Source of the DNA: CAVRXT01 sp049644285
Lineage (GTDB): Bacteria > Acidobacteriota > Terriglobia > Acidiferrales > UBA7541
Assembly (NCBI GenBank): GCA_049644285.1
Contig: JBARRP010000329.1
Coordinates: forward strand, 1 to 23,438
DNA: 23,438 nucleotides
Direction of reading: 5' to 3'
The translations under genes and the position numbers were made by a program. Numbering within the stretch: position 1 is the stretch's first letter; each line of letters begins with the position of its first letter. Under the pieces are notes generated by a model. That model saw only the letters and a program-made list of their open reading frames with translations. It did not search any database and was not told where the DNA came from. This document shows positions 1 through 7,412 of this stretch, one piece after another.

Positions 1-69
1 CAGATCCTCGATGTCCTTCGCCAATCCCGCGTGCCACAAACTCGGTCGCTCGTGCCGCAGATGGATCAC
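1..69 (-). CDS. N-terminus of a gene cut by the left edge; possible transposase
   Basis: On the minus strand a GTG codon at 69 opens a frame that stays open for 23 codons to the window edge. The visible protein begins VIHLRHERPSLWHAG and continues LAKDIEDL. A strong Shine-Dalgarno site, GGAGG at 77-81, lies seven bases before the GTG, which is the main reason to believe the gene. The pattern of a short basic start, then PSLW, then an acidic helix ending in IEDL reminds me of the N-termini of transposases of the IS5/ISNCY type. That is recollection of style, not a motif. No inverted repeat marking an element end was recognised between 70 and 188. It could equally be another protein; too little is visible to assign a function. 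Confidence 0.4.
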   Translation of the reverse strand, partial: MIHLRHERPSLWHAGLAKDIEDL

Positions 70-188
70 TCTGTCGCCTCCGTGACGAAATTTTCTTCCG
101 ACCCTCATCTGCATCTTTTAGCACGAATGCAACCACACCCACACACAAAACACACTACTTCATCGACTATTTTTGCGACGGAAAGTAG

Positions 189-443
189 CTAGAGCTTCGT
201 CCTGGGGCGTGGGTCGTGAATCAGCTTTGGGCGAGGGGGCATCCCGGGAGGTTGGCGCTGCTCGATATCAATTTGCGGGTGATGGCTATAAAAGCGTTTA
301 TAACAATAGACGCAGCGGAACGGATGCAGAGCCAGGCATCGCAGGAAGATGCGTTCCACCAACGCACTTCGATGAGAGCTGCGCACTCTCGTGCTCCCAC
401 ATGAGGGACATCTCAGTTCGGCGGTTTTGCTCCACTTTCTCAT
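189..443 (-). CDS. Small zinc-ribbon protein (84 aa)
   Basis: The 84-residue product carries two paired cysteine motifs typical of a treble-clef or ribbon zinc site: CPSC at residues 12-15 and CVYC at 44-47. A basic, arginine-rich segment lies between them, and an aromatic KRFY follows. This spacing, with an amphipathic helix between the two knuckles and RFY after the second, is a pattern I associate with small uncharacterised zinc-ribbon proteins of Acidobacteria. A TTG one codon upstream is possible, but ATG at 443 is preferred. The ribosome site is weak. The proline-rich C-terminus has no recognisable domain. It sits alone, with no partner that would suggest a job. Binding of zinc is likely from the cysteines; nucleic-acid binding is a guess. 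Confidence 0.6.
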   Translation of the reverse strand: MRKWSKTAELRCPSCGSTRVRSSHRSALVERIFLRCLALHPFRCVYCYKRFYSHHPQIDIEQRQPPGMPPRPKLIHDPRPRTKL

Positions 444-916
444 CAAGACCCCGCGATGCGCTGTTAGCGAATCGCCCGCAGCCGTGACCTGATGGAGTCG
501 CTCGGATTATCTGGCTGAAGAGATCGAAGCTATACAACCCTCAGTACTCATAGCGGTGCCCCGTGGTTCGTAACCATATCAGGTACCGGCTCTTATTCGC
601 AAATGTTTTTAGCTCTCCGCCGTCGCCGCGCTCTTGACAATATTGGCGGAGGACCACTCAGGTTTTTCTCTGTGGCCTCGGGCGGACTTGCACCCTCCTC
701 CTTTTTACACAAGGCCTTGACGCCACCCATCGGCGGGTCGATCAACAACAGGCATTAGACGATGCCTTCGGCTTGGGTGGGGCGGCACTGCAGGTGACGA
801 CGCTTCCAGATTCATTTCTCTCTCCTCTCGGAGTTCCGGGAGGCCGATGCCGTTAACTTTCTCGCGGCTGCAAGGATAGATGCTTGGGGGAGTAAATTGA
901 AAGCGGCGGACCAAGG
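444..916. other. Gene-poor stretch, no supported feature
   Basis: Open frames here are short and have neither recognisable domains nor good ribosome sites. A TTGACA at 634-639 has no matching -10 box at the right distance. A five-base-arm hairpin, GGCAT/ATGCC, lies near 750-765. A minus-strand stretch reading GTGCAAGTCC near 690 faintly resembles group II intron RNA, but no intron structure could be built around it. I see nothing else. Confidence 0.5.
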
Positions 917-945
917 TTGCGGCGGCGTGGGGCGGCTGATAGAAT
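917..945 (+). promoter_or_regulatory. Putative promoter of the dehydrogenase operon
   Basis: TTGCGG at 917-922 and TAGAAT at 940-945 are separated by 17 bases. A TG one base before the -10 box gives an extended -10. Transcription would start near 952, leaving a leader of about 190 bases before lpdA. The -35 matches only in its TTG, so the site depends on the extended -10. Confidence 0.42.
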
Positions 946-1142
946 CGGTCTTTTGTTCAGGTTATGGGAGTCGCGCTGTGAGCGGGGCGCGGCGTTATTC
1001 GTCCAGCAGTTTCCCGCCCGCGCCTTCGGAATCCCGGTTTCATCTAATAGGCCGAAGGATGTGTCGAGCCTTCTCGTGCATCGCTCATTCGGAAGGCCGG
1101 CAAGGCGACGAGGCGGGCTGAGCGCTCGCCGGGAGGACCGGT

Positions 1143-2540
1143 TTGGCCAAATGCGATCTCGTCATTATCGGCAGCGGGCCGGGAGGTTACGTCGCTGCCA
1201 TCCGCGCCGGGCAGTGGGGGCTCAAGACACTCGTCGTGGAAAAGGATCCCTTTCTCGGCGGCACTTGCCTGCACGTGGGCTGTATCCCAACGAAAGTGCT
1301 GCTGCACCATGCGGAGATTTACGACAACTTCCAGCATGCCTCCGAGTTCGGCTTCGAGGTGAGCGAGGTCAAAGTCAACTGGGCTGCCACTCTGGCGCGC
1401 AAGGATAAAATCGTCAAGAAACACGCCAAGGGCATCGAGGCCCTCTTCCGCAAGAACAAAGTCGAGACGCTGGTCGGTTGGGGGCGCATTGCCGGGCCGG
1501 GCCGTGTGGTTGTCGAGAAAGACGGCAAGACCACAGAAGTCGAAGCGACCTACACGATGCTGGCAACCGGTTCCGAGGCGCGATCGATTCCGGGAGTTGA
1601 GATCGATGGGAAGACGATTCTCACGAACCGTGAAGTTCTGACGATGCCGGAGATCCCGAAATCGCTCGTGGTCGTCGGATGCGGCGCGGTGGGCGTCGAG
1701 TTCGCCTCGATTTTCGGCACGTTCGGAGCCGAAGTGACGATCCTGGAGATGCTTCCGCGCGCCGTGCCCCTCGAGGACGAAGAAATCTCCATCGAGCTTG
1801 AGAAAGCTTTCCGCAAGAGGGGCATCCGTATCGAACTGGAAGCGCGCGTCGAGTCGGTGAAGAAAGACGGGAAGGGCGCGAGCGTTGCGTTCAAGGACAA
1901 GACCGGCAAGTCTCAAACCCTGGCTGCGGAAAAGGTCCTCATCGCCGTGGGGCGTCGGCCGCTAACGGAGAATATCGGGCTCGAGAAGACCGCCGCCAAA
2001 GTGGACCGCGGTTACGTTCATACGAATCCTTATATGGAGACGGCTGAGCCGCGGCTTTTCGCGATCGGCGATATTGTCGCCGGGCAGCCCCAGCTTGCTC
2101 ATGCGGCTTCCATGGAGGGCATCATTGCGGTCGGGAAAATGGCCGGAAAAGACATGCAGCCGTTTGACCGAAACCGCTGCCCGAACGCGACCTATTGCGA
2201 GCCGCAGATTGGGTCGATCGGGCTGACTGAGAAGCAGGCGCGCGAGGCCGGGTTCAAGGTCAAGACCGGGAAATTCCCATTCGTGGGGAACAGCAAGGCT
2301 TCGATCCTCGGCCACCACGAAGGCTTCATCAAAGTCGTCGCCGATGAGCAATATGGAGAAATTCTCGGCGTACACGCGATCGGGCCTCTAGCGACTGAAA
2401 TCATTGCGGAGCCGGTGACGGCGCAGAGGCTCGAGGCCACGCTCGATGACATGGCGGCGACGATCCACGCCCATCCGACCGTGTGGGAAGCGATGGGCGA
2501 TGCCTTCAATGCGGTTCGCGGCCTGAGCATCAATTACTAG
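1143..2540 (+). CDS. lpdA: Dihydrolipoyl dehydrogenase (E3)
   Basis: This is the flavoprotein that reoxidises the dihydrolipoyl groups of E2 and passes electrons to NAD. The 465-residue length is normal. An N-terminal FAD-binding GSGPGGY is at residues 11-17. The redox-active disulfide is in GGTCLHVGCIPTK (Cys42 and Cys47). The NAD-binding fold has GCGAVG near residue 180. The C-terminal dimer interface carries the catalytic His-Glu pair in HPTVWE (His444, Glu449). The start is TTG at 1143: a GGGAGGA ribosome site lies just upstream and the FAD motif falls at the usual distance. It is the first gene of the operon, ahead of lipB, E1 and E2, so it most likely serves this complex. It may also serve other lipoyl complexes, such as glycine cleavage, if the genome has them. 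Confidence 0.95.
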   Translation: MAKCDLVIIGSGPGGYVAAIRAGQWGLKTLVVEKDPFLGGTCLHVGCIPTKVLLHHAEIYDNFQHASEFGFEVSEVKVNWAATLARKDKIVKKHAKGIEALFRKNKVETLVGWGRIAGPGRVVVEKDGKTTEVEATYTMLATGSEARSIPGVEIDGKTILTNREVLTMPEIPKSLVVVGCGAVGVEFASIFGTFGAEVTILEMLPRAVPLEDEEISIELEKAFRKRGIRIELEARVESVKKDGKGASVAFKDKTGKSQTLAAEKVLIAVGRRPLTENIGLEKTAAKVDRGYVHTNPYMETAEPRLFAIGDIVAGQPQLAHAASMEGIIAVGKMAGKDMQPFDRNRCPNATYCEPQIGSIGLTEKQAREAGFKVKTGKFPFVGNSKASILGHHEGFIKVVADEQYGEILGVHAIGPLATEIIAEPVTAQRLEATLDDMAATIHAHPTVWEAMGDAFNAVRGLSINY

Positions 2541-2635
2541 CGCGCAGGCCGTCGCCGTTGGTGTAAGTTGAGCGTAGTGCGGTTTCGCGAACGCGGTGTC
2601 TGCGTCCCGGTCGGAGTTGCGGGACCGCCTGTCAG

Positions 2636-3412
2636 GTGATCGAGCGAGATCGAAGACTGAACTTGAACCCATCCGCCAAAACCTGCTGGGTGGTCGAGTT
2701 GGGCGTCGTGCCGTACGCCCCGGCTTGGGAGTTGCAGCGGCGACTCGTGGCCGCGCGCAAGGCCGGTATCGTGCCCGATGTCTTGCTGCTTTGTGAGCAT
2801 CCGCACGTCATCACGCTCGGCCGCAACGGTAAGCCGGAGCATCTGCAGGCCTCCGACCACTTGTTGCGGCAAATGAATGTTGCATTCCACGCTACGGACC
2901 GCGGCGGCGACGTCACGTATCACGGCCCGGGGCAAATTGTCGGCTATCCGATTCTCGATCTCGCTCGTCTGCGGCGCGATGTCGCCTGGTACGTCGAACA
3001 GCTCGAAGAAGTAATGATTCGCGCCACCGCGGCTTTCGGAATCAGCGCCATCCGCGTGCCTGGCATGCGCGGCATTTGGGTTGAAGCGGCAGGGCCATCG
3101 GGACCGGAGAAATTAGCGGCGCTCGGCGTGCACTTGAGCCGGTGGGTGACTTCGCATGGCTTCGCCTACAACGTCTCGACCGACCTGCGTTATTTCGATC
3201 TAATCGTTCCGTGCGGATTGACCGGGAAGCGCGCCACGTCGCTCGAACGCATCTTGAGCCGTGTGGTGCAGCCGGAGGAAGTGGCCCCGCTGCTGGTACA
3301 ACACTTCGGCGACGTATTCGGCCGCGAAATGCGCGCCGTCTCACGCGGCGAGTTGCAAGAAGCTTTGCGCGAAACGGAACCGCTCGCGGCGGTGGTAGCT
3401 GGGCGCCAATAG
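2636..3412 (+). CDS. lipB: Octanoyltransferase LipB
   Basis: LipB moves octanoate from acyl carrier protein onto the lysine of lipoyl domains, the first step of lipoylation; LipA then inserts sulfur. The 258-residue protein shows the family hallmark RGGDVTYHGPGQ at residues 89-100. The catalytic cysteine is in VPCGL (Cys193) and the partner lysine in GPEKLAALG (Lys159), followed by SRWVTSHGFAYNV. The GTG at 2636 is the longest start and its ribosome site is poor. An internal start before CWVVELG, near residue 17, cannot be excluded. The gene lies 95 bases after lpdA and 10 bases before E1 alpha, so it is almost certainly co-transcribed with the complex whose E2 it modifies. No lipA is in the window. 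Confidence 0.93.
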   Translation: MIERDRRLNLNPSAKTCWVVELGVVPYAPAWELQRRLVAARKAGIVPDVLLLCEHPHVITLGRNGKPEHLQASDHLLRQMNVAFHATDRGGDVTYHGPGQIVGYPILDLARLRRDVAWYVEQLEEVMIRATAAFGISAIRVPGMRGIWVEAAGPSGPEKLAALGVHLSRWVTSHGFAYNVSTDLRYFDLIVPCGLTGKRATSLERILSRVVQPEEVAPLLVQHFGDVFGREMRAVSRGELQEALRETEPLAAVVAGRQ

Positions 3413-3422
3413 GGAGCCGGAA

Positions 3423-4853
3423 ATGGCTTACACACTGACAAAAGATCAGCACCTCAAGCTCTACTATTTCATGAAACTGAACCGCGAGCTCGAGGAGGCC
3501 ATGGTGCGGCTCTTCCGGCAAAACAAAATCGTCGGCGGGCTGTATTCAAGTCTTGGCCAGGAGGGCATCTCGGTCGGCACCGCCTATGCGCTGGGCCCGG
3601 ACGATTGGATTGCGCCGATGATCCGGAATATCGGCGCGCTCCTGGTCCGCGGCTTCCGGCCGCGCGATATCTTCACGCAGCACATGGCGCGCTACACCGC
3701 GCCGACTCTCGGTAAGGACGGCACCAGCCACTTCGGCGACTTGAAAGTCCGCCACGTGGTCTCCCCGATTTCGATGCTGGGCGATTTGATTCCGGTGATG
3801 ACAGGCGTAGCCATCGCCGGCCGTTACCTCGGCCGGAAGATTGTAACCATGACGTGGATCGGCGACGGCGGCACCTCCACCGGCGCATTCCACGAGGGGC
3901 TCAACTTCGCGGCGGTGCAGCGCGCGCCGTTCGTGCTCATTGTCGAGAACAATCAGTGGGCCTATTCGACACCGGTAAAAAGCCAGGCGCCGATCCGCGA
4001 CTTGGCCGATCGCGCTCGCGCCTACGGGATTGCGAGCATGATCGTGGACGGCAACGATATTGTCGCTGTGTATCAGACCGCCAACGAAGCGGTCGAGCGC
4101 GCCCGCGCTGGCGAAGGTCCCGTCCTGATCGAAGCGAAGACCATGCGCATGAAGGGCCACGCGCAGCACGACCCGGCCGAGTACGTTCCCAAGGAGATGT
4201 TTGAATACTGGAAAGCCCGCGATCCGATCGCGCGCTATGAAAAATATCTCAGCGAAAACAAGCTCTGGGACGCGAAGAAAAAGGCGGAAATCGATGCGCG
4301 GATCGAGCGCGAGTTGAGCGAGGACCGCGAGTTCGCCGAGAACTCGCCGTTCCCGCCGCCCGAGCTTGCGGAGCAGGGCGTGTACTGTGAGGGGTGCCAC
4401 ACGATCCAAGCTGAATGGAAGCGGCCGAAGGAAGAGGTGATGCCGCCAAAATCGAGCGTCCGCGCCGTGTACGAGGTCGCCGACTTCGGGGGAATTAGCG
4501 GCGATGGCGCCGCAGCAGCCGCGAGCGTTTCCGGTCCGCCGCTAGCTGCGGCTTCTGGCGATGGCAATGGGGCCAGGGTTTCGAAATCAGCCGAGAGACC
4601 GGGAACGAATCAGGCGAAAGCAAAAGCAGAGGAAGGAGCTGTTCGCGTCCCGTTTGGCCGAGGGCCGAAGGATAAAGCCTTTCGCGAAAGTCATCAGAAT
4701 AAGTCGTTCGGAAAAGACCCTCAGGGCAAACCCTTCCGCAAGGAGTCTCAGGGTAAATCCTTCGGACAAAGCCCCCAGGGCAAGTCCTTCGGCAAGGAGC
4801 CTCAGGGTAAACCCTTCAGGCCAAGCCCTCCGGGCAAGCGGGGGAGGGGGTAG
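3423..4853 (+). CDS. 2-Oxoacid dehydrogenase E1 subunit alpha with repeat-bearing C-terminal tail
   Basis: This is the thiamine-diphosphate half of the E1 decarboxylase, of the pyruvate/branched-chain alpha-subunit type. The cofactor motif runs from GDG at residues 147-149 to NN at 176-177. The loop RMKGHAQHDPAEY near 242-254 matches the active-site loop of E1 alpha chains. The ribosome site GGGAGCC precedes the ATG. E1 alpha chains usually end near residue 330-370, but this one has 476 residues. From about 345 it is Ala/Gly/Ser-rich and then a basic tail of nine-residue repeats (separate entry). The substrate cannot be settled from sequence alone: pyruvate is favoured by the lpdA-lipB-E2 context, but branched-chain 2-oxoacids or acetoin remain possible. 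E1 beta follows two bases later, so translation is probably coupled. Confidence 0.9.
   Translation: MAYTLTKDQHLKLYYFMKLNRELEEAMVRLFRQNKIVGGLYSSLGQEGISVGTAYALGPDDWIAPMIRNIGALLVRGFRPRDIFTQHMARYTAPTLGKDGTSHFGDLKVRHVVSPISMLGDLIPVMTGVAIAGRYLGRKIVTMTWIGDGGTSTGAFHEGLNFAAVQRAPFVLIVENNQWAYSTPVKSQAPIRDLADRARAYGIASMIVDGNDIVAVYQTANEAVERARAGEGPVLIEAKTMRMKGHAQHDPAEYVPKEMFEYWKARDPIARYEKYLSENKLWDAKKKAEIDARIERELSEDREFAENSPFPPPELAEQGVYCEGCHTIQAEWKRPKEEVMPPKSSVRAVYEVADFGGISGDGAAAAASVSGPPLAAASGDGNGARVSKSAERPGTNQAKAKAEEGAVRVPFGRGPKDKAFRESHQNKSFGKDPQGKPFRKESQGKSFGQSPQGKSFGKEPQGKPFRPSPPGKRGRG
4662..4850 (+). repeat. Tandem 27-base repeat coding a basic tail in E1 alpha
   Basis: Residues 414-476 of E1 alpha are built from about six units of nine residues on the pattern x-x-x-QGK-[SP]-F-[GR]. 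Examples are KDPQGKPFR, KESQGKSFG, QSPQGKSFG and KEPQGKPFR, with more diverged units at both ends (ESHQNKSFG, PSPPGKRG). The DNA units are related but not identical, so the array is old enough to have drifted. It is rich in Lys, Gln, Gly and Phe and is predicted disordered. Confidence 0.85.
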
Positions 4854-4855
4854 CG

Positions 4856-5830
4856 ATGGCTCCGGTGACGATGCTTGAGGCGATTCGCCAAGCCATGTTC
4901 GAAGAGATGGACCGCGATCCGGCCGTGGTCGCGATCGGGGAGGACATCGGGGTTTATGGAGGCGCATTCAAGGTTACCGAAGGCCTCCTCGAGCGTTTCG
5001 GACCCGAGCGGGTGATCGATACGCCCATCAGCGAAACGGCGATTGTCGGCGCGGCGGTGGGGATGAGTTATCTCGGCCTGCGCCCGGTCGCGGAAATGCA
5101 GTTCATCGACTTCATCGCCTGCTGCTTCAACCAGGTGACGAACTTCGTCGCCAAATCCCATTACCGCTGGGGTGCGCCGGTGCCGCTGGTCCTGCGCGGG
5201 CCCTCGGGTGGCGGCGTTCATGGCGGGCCGTTTCATTCCGCAAATCCGGAAATGTATTTCGTGCACACACCGGGGCTGAAGGTCGTTTATCCTTCGACAG
5301 CGTATGACGCGAAGGGCTTGCTCAAGTCCGCCATCCGGGACAACAATCCCGTTCTTTTCTTCGAGCACAAGTTTCTCTATCGCCGGATCAAAGAAGAACT
5401 ACCGACGGGCGATTACACAGTGCCTCTGGGGAAAGCAATTGTGCGGCGAGAAGGGCGCGACCTGACCATCGTCACCTACGCGGCGATGGCGCATACATCG
5501 CTTGAAGCGGCTGCCGAGCTGGAGAAGGAAGGGATCAGCGTCGAAGTTGTGGACCTGCGGACGCTCTTGCCGCTCGACCGCGAAACGATCCTTCATTCTG
5601 TGAAGAAGACCAACAAATTGCTTGTCGTTCACGAAGACACGCGCACGGGCGGGATCGCGGGTGAAATCGCCGCGACTGTCTTCGAAGGGGCCTTCGATGA
5701 TCTCGACGCACCGGTACGGCGCCTGACTGCGAACGACACGCCAACGCCGTTTTCACCCCCGCTTGAGGAGCGCTTCATGCCCCAGGTGAAGGACGTTGTC
5801 GCCGCCGCTCGGGAACTCGCAAAATACTGA
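4856..5830 (+). CDS. 2-Oxoacid dehydrogenase E1 subunit beta
   Basis: This is the partner of E1 alpha in the alpha2-beta2 decarboxylase; the 324-residue length is standard. The N-terminus shows the pyrimidine-binding half of the transketolase fold: AIGEDIGVYGGAFKVT near residues 26-41, then DTPISETAIVGAAVGM. GPSGGGVHGGPFHS near 115-128 is the conserved loop contributed by the beta chain. The transketolase C-terminal domain follows, with VVDLRTLLPLD and VVHEDTRTGGIAGE. The start at 4856 is two bases after the E1 alpha stop; the GGGGGAGGGGGT run in the end of E1 alpha serves as the ribosome site. The family resembles both pyruvate and branched-chain beta chains, so the exact substrate is left open. 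Confidence 0.93.
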   Translation: MAPVTMLEAIRQAMFEEMDRDPAVVAIGEDIGVYGGAFKVTEGLLERFGPERVIDTPISETAIVGAAVGMSYLGLRPVAEMQFIDFIACCFNQVTNFVAKSHYRWGAPVPLVLRGPSGGGVHGGPFHSANPEMYFVHTPGLKVVYPSTAYDAKGLLKSAIRDNNPVLFFEHKFLYRRIKEELPTGDYTVPLGKAIVRREGRDLTIVTYAAMAHTSLEAAAELEKEGISVEVVDLRTLLPLDRETILHSVKKTNKLLVVHEDTRTGGIAGEIAATVFEGAFDDLDAPVRRLTANDTPTPFSPPLEERFMPQVKDVVAAARELAKY

Positions 5831-5849
5831 GTTCCCATAGGAGACTCCC

Positions 5850-7250
5850 ATGTCCGTTGACGTGATCATGCCCCAAATGGGGGAAAGCATTTTCGAAGGC
5901 ACCATCACCAAGTGGCTGAAGAAGCCCGGGGATAAAATCGAGCGTGACGAGCCGCTCTTCGAGATTTCGACCGACAAGGTGGACGCGGAAATCCCGTCGC
6001 CGTCCGCGGGTGTGCTCAAGGAAATCAAGGTGAGTGAGGGTCAGACGGTGCCCATCCAGACGGTCGTCGCGGTCATTGACGCGGACGGCGCTGGCGCCGC
6101 CTCTGCCGCGCCCCCAGCTCCGGCCAAGGCGGAAGCGCCCGCGCCTGCTCCTGCGAAGAAAGAAGCCGCTCCGTCGCCCGCGCCGCCCGCTCCAGCCCCC
6201 GCTGCCGCTCCGAGTGCCGCTGCGAGGCCCGCGCCTGTGCCGGCCACCGGCGCAACGAGCGCGCCGTATCCGCCAGCAGGCGCTGCCGGTGAGAAAGTCC
6301 GTAGCTCCCCTCTCGTTCGAAGGCTTGCGAAGGAGCACAACATTGATGTGACGCAGATTCCCGGCACCGGCGCCGGCGGCCGCGTCAGCAAGAAAGACAT
6401 TCTCGGCGCGATCGAAACGGGCAGCGCAGGTGCTGTTGGTGGTCCGGCTCCTGCGTACGCGCCCTCCGGTCCCGCCGCTCCGGCTGCTGCCGGAGTCTCC
6501 GGCGCCGCGGCGCACGCCCCGCTCGAAGTGGCTGTGCCGCGCGAGCGCATCTATTTCGGCCATTACGAAGTCCAGCCCATGTCGGTAATGCGGCAAAAGA
6601 TCGCCGAGCACATGGTGGTCTCGAAGCGTGTCTCGCCCCACGTGTATTCGGTGGACGAAGCCGACGTGACCGCCATCGCGACCCTGCGCGCGAAAATGAA
6701 GGAGAAGTTCGAGCAGACTGCCGGCACCAAGCTCACGTTCATGCCGTTCTTTGTGCGCGCCGCCGTCGAAGCCCTGCGCGCCTTTCCGACCGTGAATGCT
6801 TCGGTGGATGGCACCAATATCGTGCTGCACAAGGAGTGCAATATCGGCATTGCGGTTGCGCTCGATTGGGGCCTGATCGTTCCCGTGATCAAGAACGCCG
6901 AGGAGAAAAACTTTCTCGGGCTCGCCCGCTCGATTAACGATCTGGCCGAGCGCGCTCGCACGAAGAAGCTCAGGCCCGAAGAAGTGCAGGAAAGCACCTT
7001 CAGCATCACCAACCCAGGCGTTTTCGGGGGTCTGTTCGGCTTGCCGGTCATCAACCAGCCAAACGTGGCCATCCTGGGCCTGGGCGCGATCGAAAAGCGG
7101 CCGGTGGTGATTGACGACGCGATTGCCATCCGCTCGATGGTCTACCTCACGCTGAGCTACGACCATCGCGTGGTTGACGGCGCGATCGCTCATCAGTTCA
7201 TGCGCAAGCTCAAGCAGACGCTCGAGAACTGGACCGAGAGCGTGTTGTAA
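5850..7250 (+). CDS. Dihydrolipoyl acyltransferase (E2)
   Basis: This is the core of the complex: it carries the swinging lipoyl arm and transfers the acyl group to coenzyme A. Domains in order: one lipoyl domain (about 1-75) with the lipoylated lysine in STDKVDAE (Lys43); a long Ala/Pro linker (about 85-145); the peripheral-subunit-binding domain, RSSPLVRRLAKEHNID to GRVSKKDIL; a second Ala/Pro/Gly linker; and the catalytic acyltransferase domain ending in YDHRVVDGA, with His439 and Asp443 of the HxxxDG site. The length is 466 residues. AGGAGA at 5839-5844 is a good ribosome site. The single lipoyl domain and the split E1 upstream are typical of the branched-chain/pyruvate class with alpha-beta E1. 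It is the last gene of the operon. Confidence 0.94.
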   Translation: MSVDVIMPQMGESIFEGTITKWLKKPGDKIERDEPLFEISTDKVDAEIPSPSAGVLKEIKVSEGQTVPIQTVVAVIDADGAGAASAAPPAPAKAEAPAPAPAKKEAAPSPAPPAPAPAAAPSAAARPAPVPATGATSAPYPPAGAAGEKVRSSPLVRRLAKEHNIDVTQIPGTGAGGRVSKKDILGAIETGSAGAVGGPAPAYAPSGPAAPAAAGVSGAAAHAPLEVAVPRERIYFGHYEVQPMSVMRQKIAEHMVVSKRVSPHVYSVDEADVTAIATLRAKMKEKFEQTAGTKLTFMPFFVRAAVEALRAFPTVNASVDGTNIVLHKECNIGIAVALDWGLIVPVIKNAEEKNFLGLARSINDLAERARTKKLRPEEVQESTFSITNPGVFGGLFGLPVINQPNVAILGLGAIEKRPVVIDDAIAIRSMVYLTLSYDHRVVDGAIAHQFMRKLKQTLENWTESVL

Positions 7251-7276
7251 CCGGTTTGAGACATTTCAGTCTGCCA

Positions 7277-7359
7277 GGATCGAGCGATCCGCTATCAGTT
7301 GTCAGCGATCAGCCAAAAGTATTTTCTTATGTTCTTGCTGAACGCTGAATGCTGATCGC
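7277..7359. repeat. Intergenic inverted repeats rich in GCTGA words
   Basis: After the E2 stop there is a short palindrome, GGATCG-AG-CGATCC (7277-7290). GCGATCAGC at 7305-7313 is matched in inverted order by GCTGATCGC at 7351-7359. The right part runs as repeated GCTGA-type words (CTGAACGCTGAATGCTGAT). A similar run is at 20692-20726. There is no T-tract, so an intrinsic terminator is not clear, although a folded transcript end is possible. Confidence 0.5.
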
Positions 7360-7412
7360 CGAAGGCCCGCAATTGCAGGAATCCTTTCCGGACTCATCCC
7401 ACAGGACCAATC

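Noticed and set aside
680..720. Group II intron-like RNA words (GTGCAAGTCC on the minus strand)
   Set aside because: No domain V hairpin, no reverse transcriptase frame and no intron boundary could be found nearby.
1044..1916. Long minus-strand open frame (290 codons) opposite lpdA
   Set aside because: It mirrors the codon structure of lpdA, has no recognisable domain, and the plus strand encodes a complete E3 with all motifs.
5775..7193. Long minus-strand open frame (472 codons) opposite E2
   Set aside because: It is the shadow of the high-GC E2 gene; the composition is His/Arg/Gly-rich and lacks domains.
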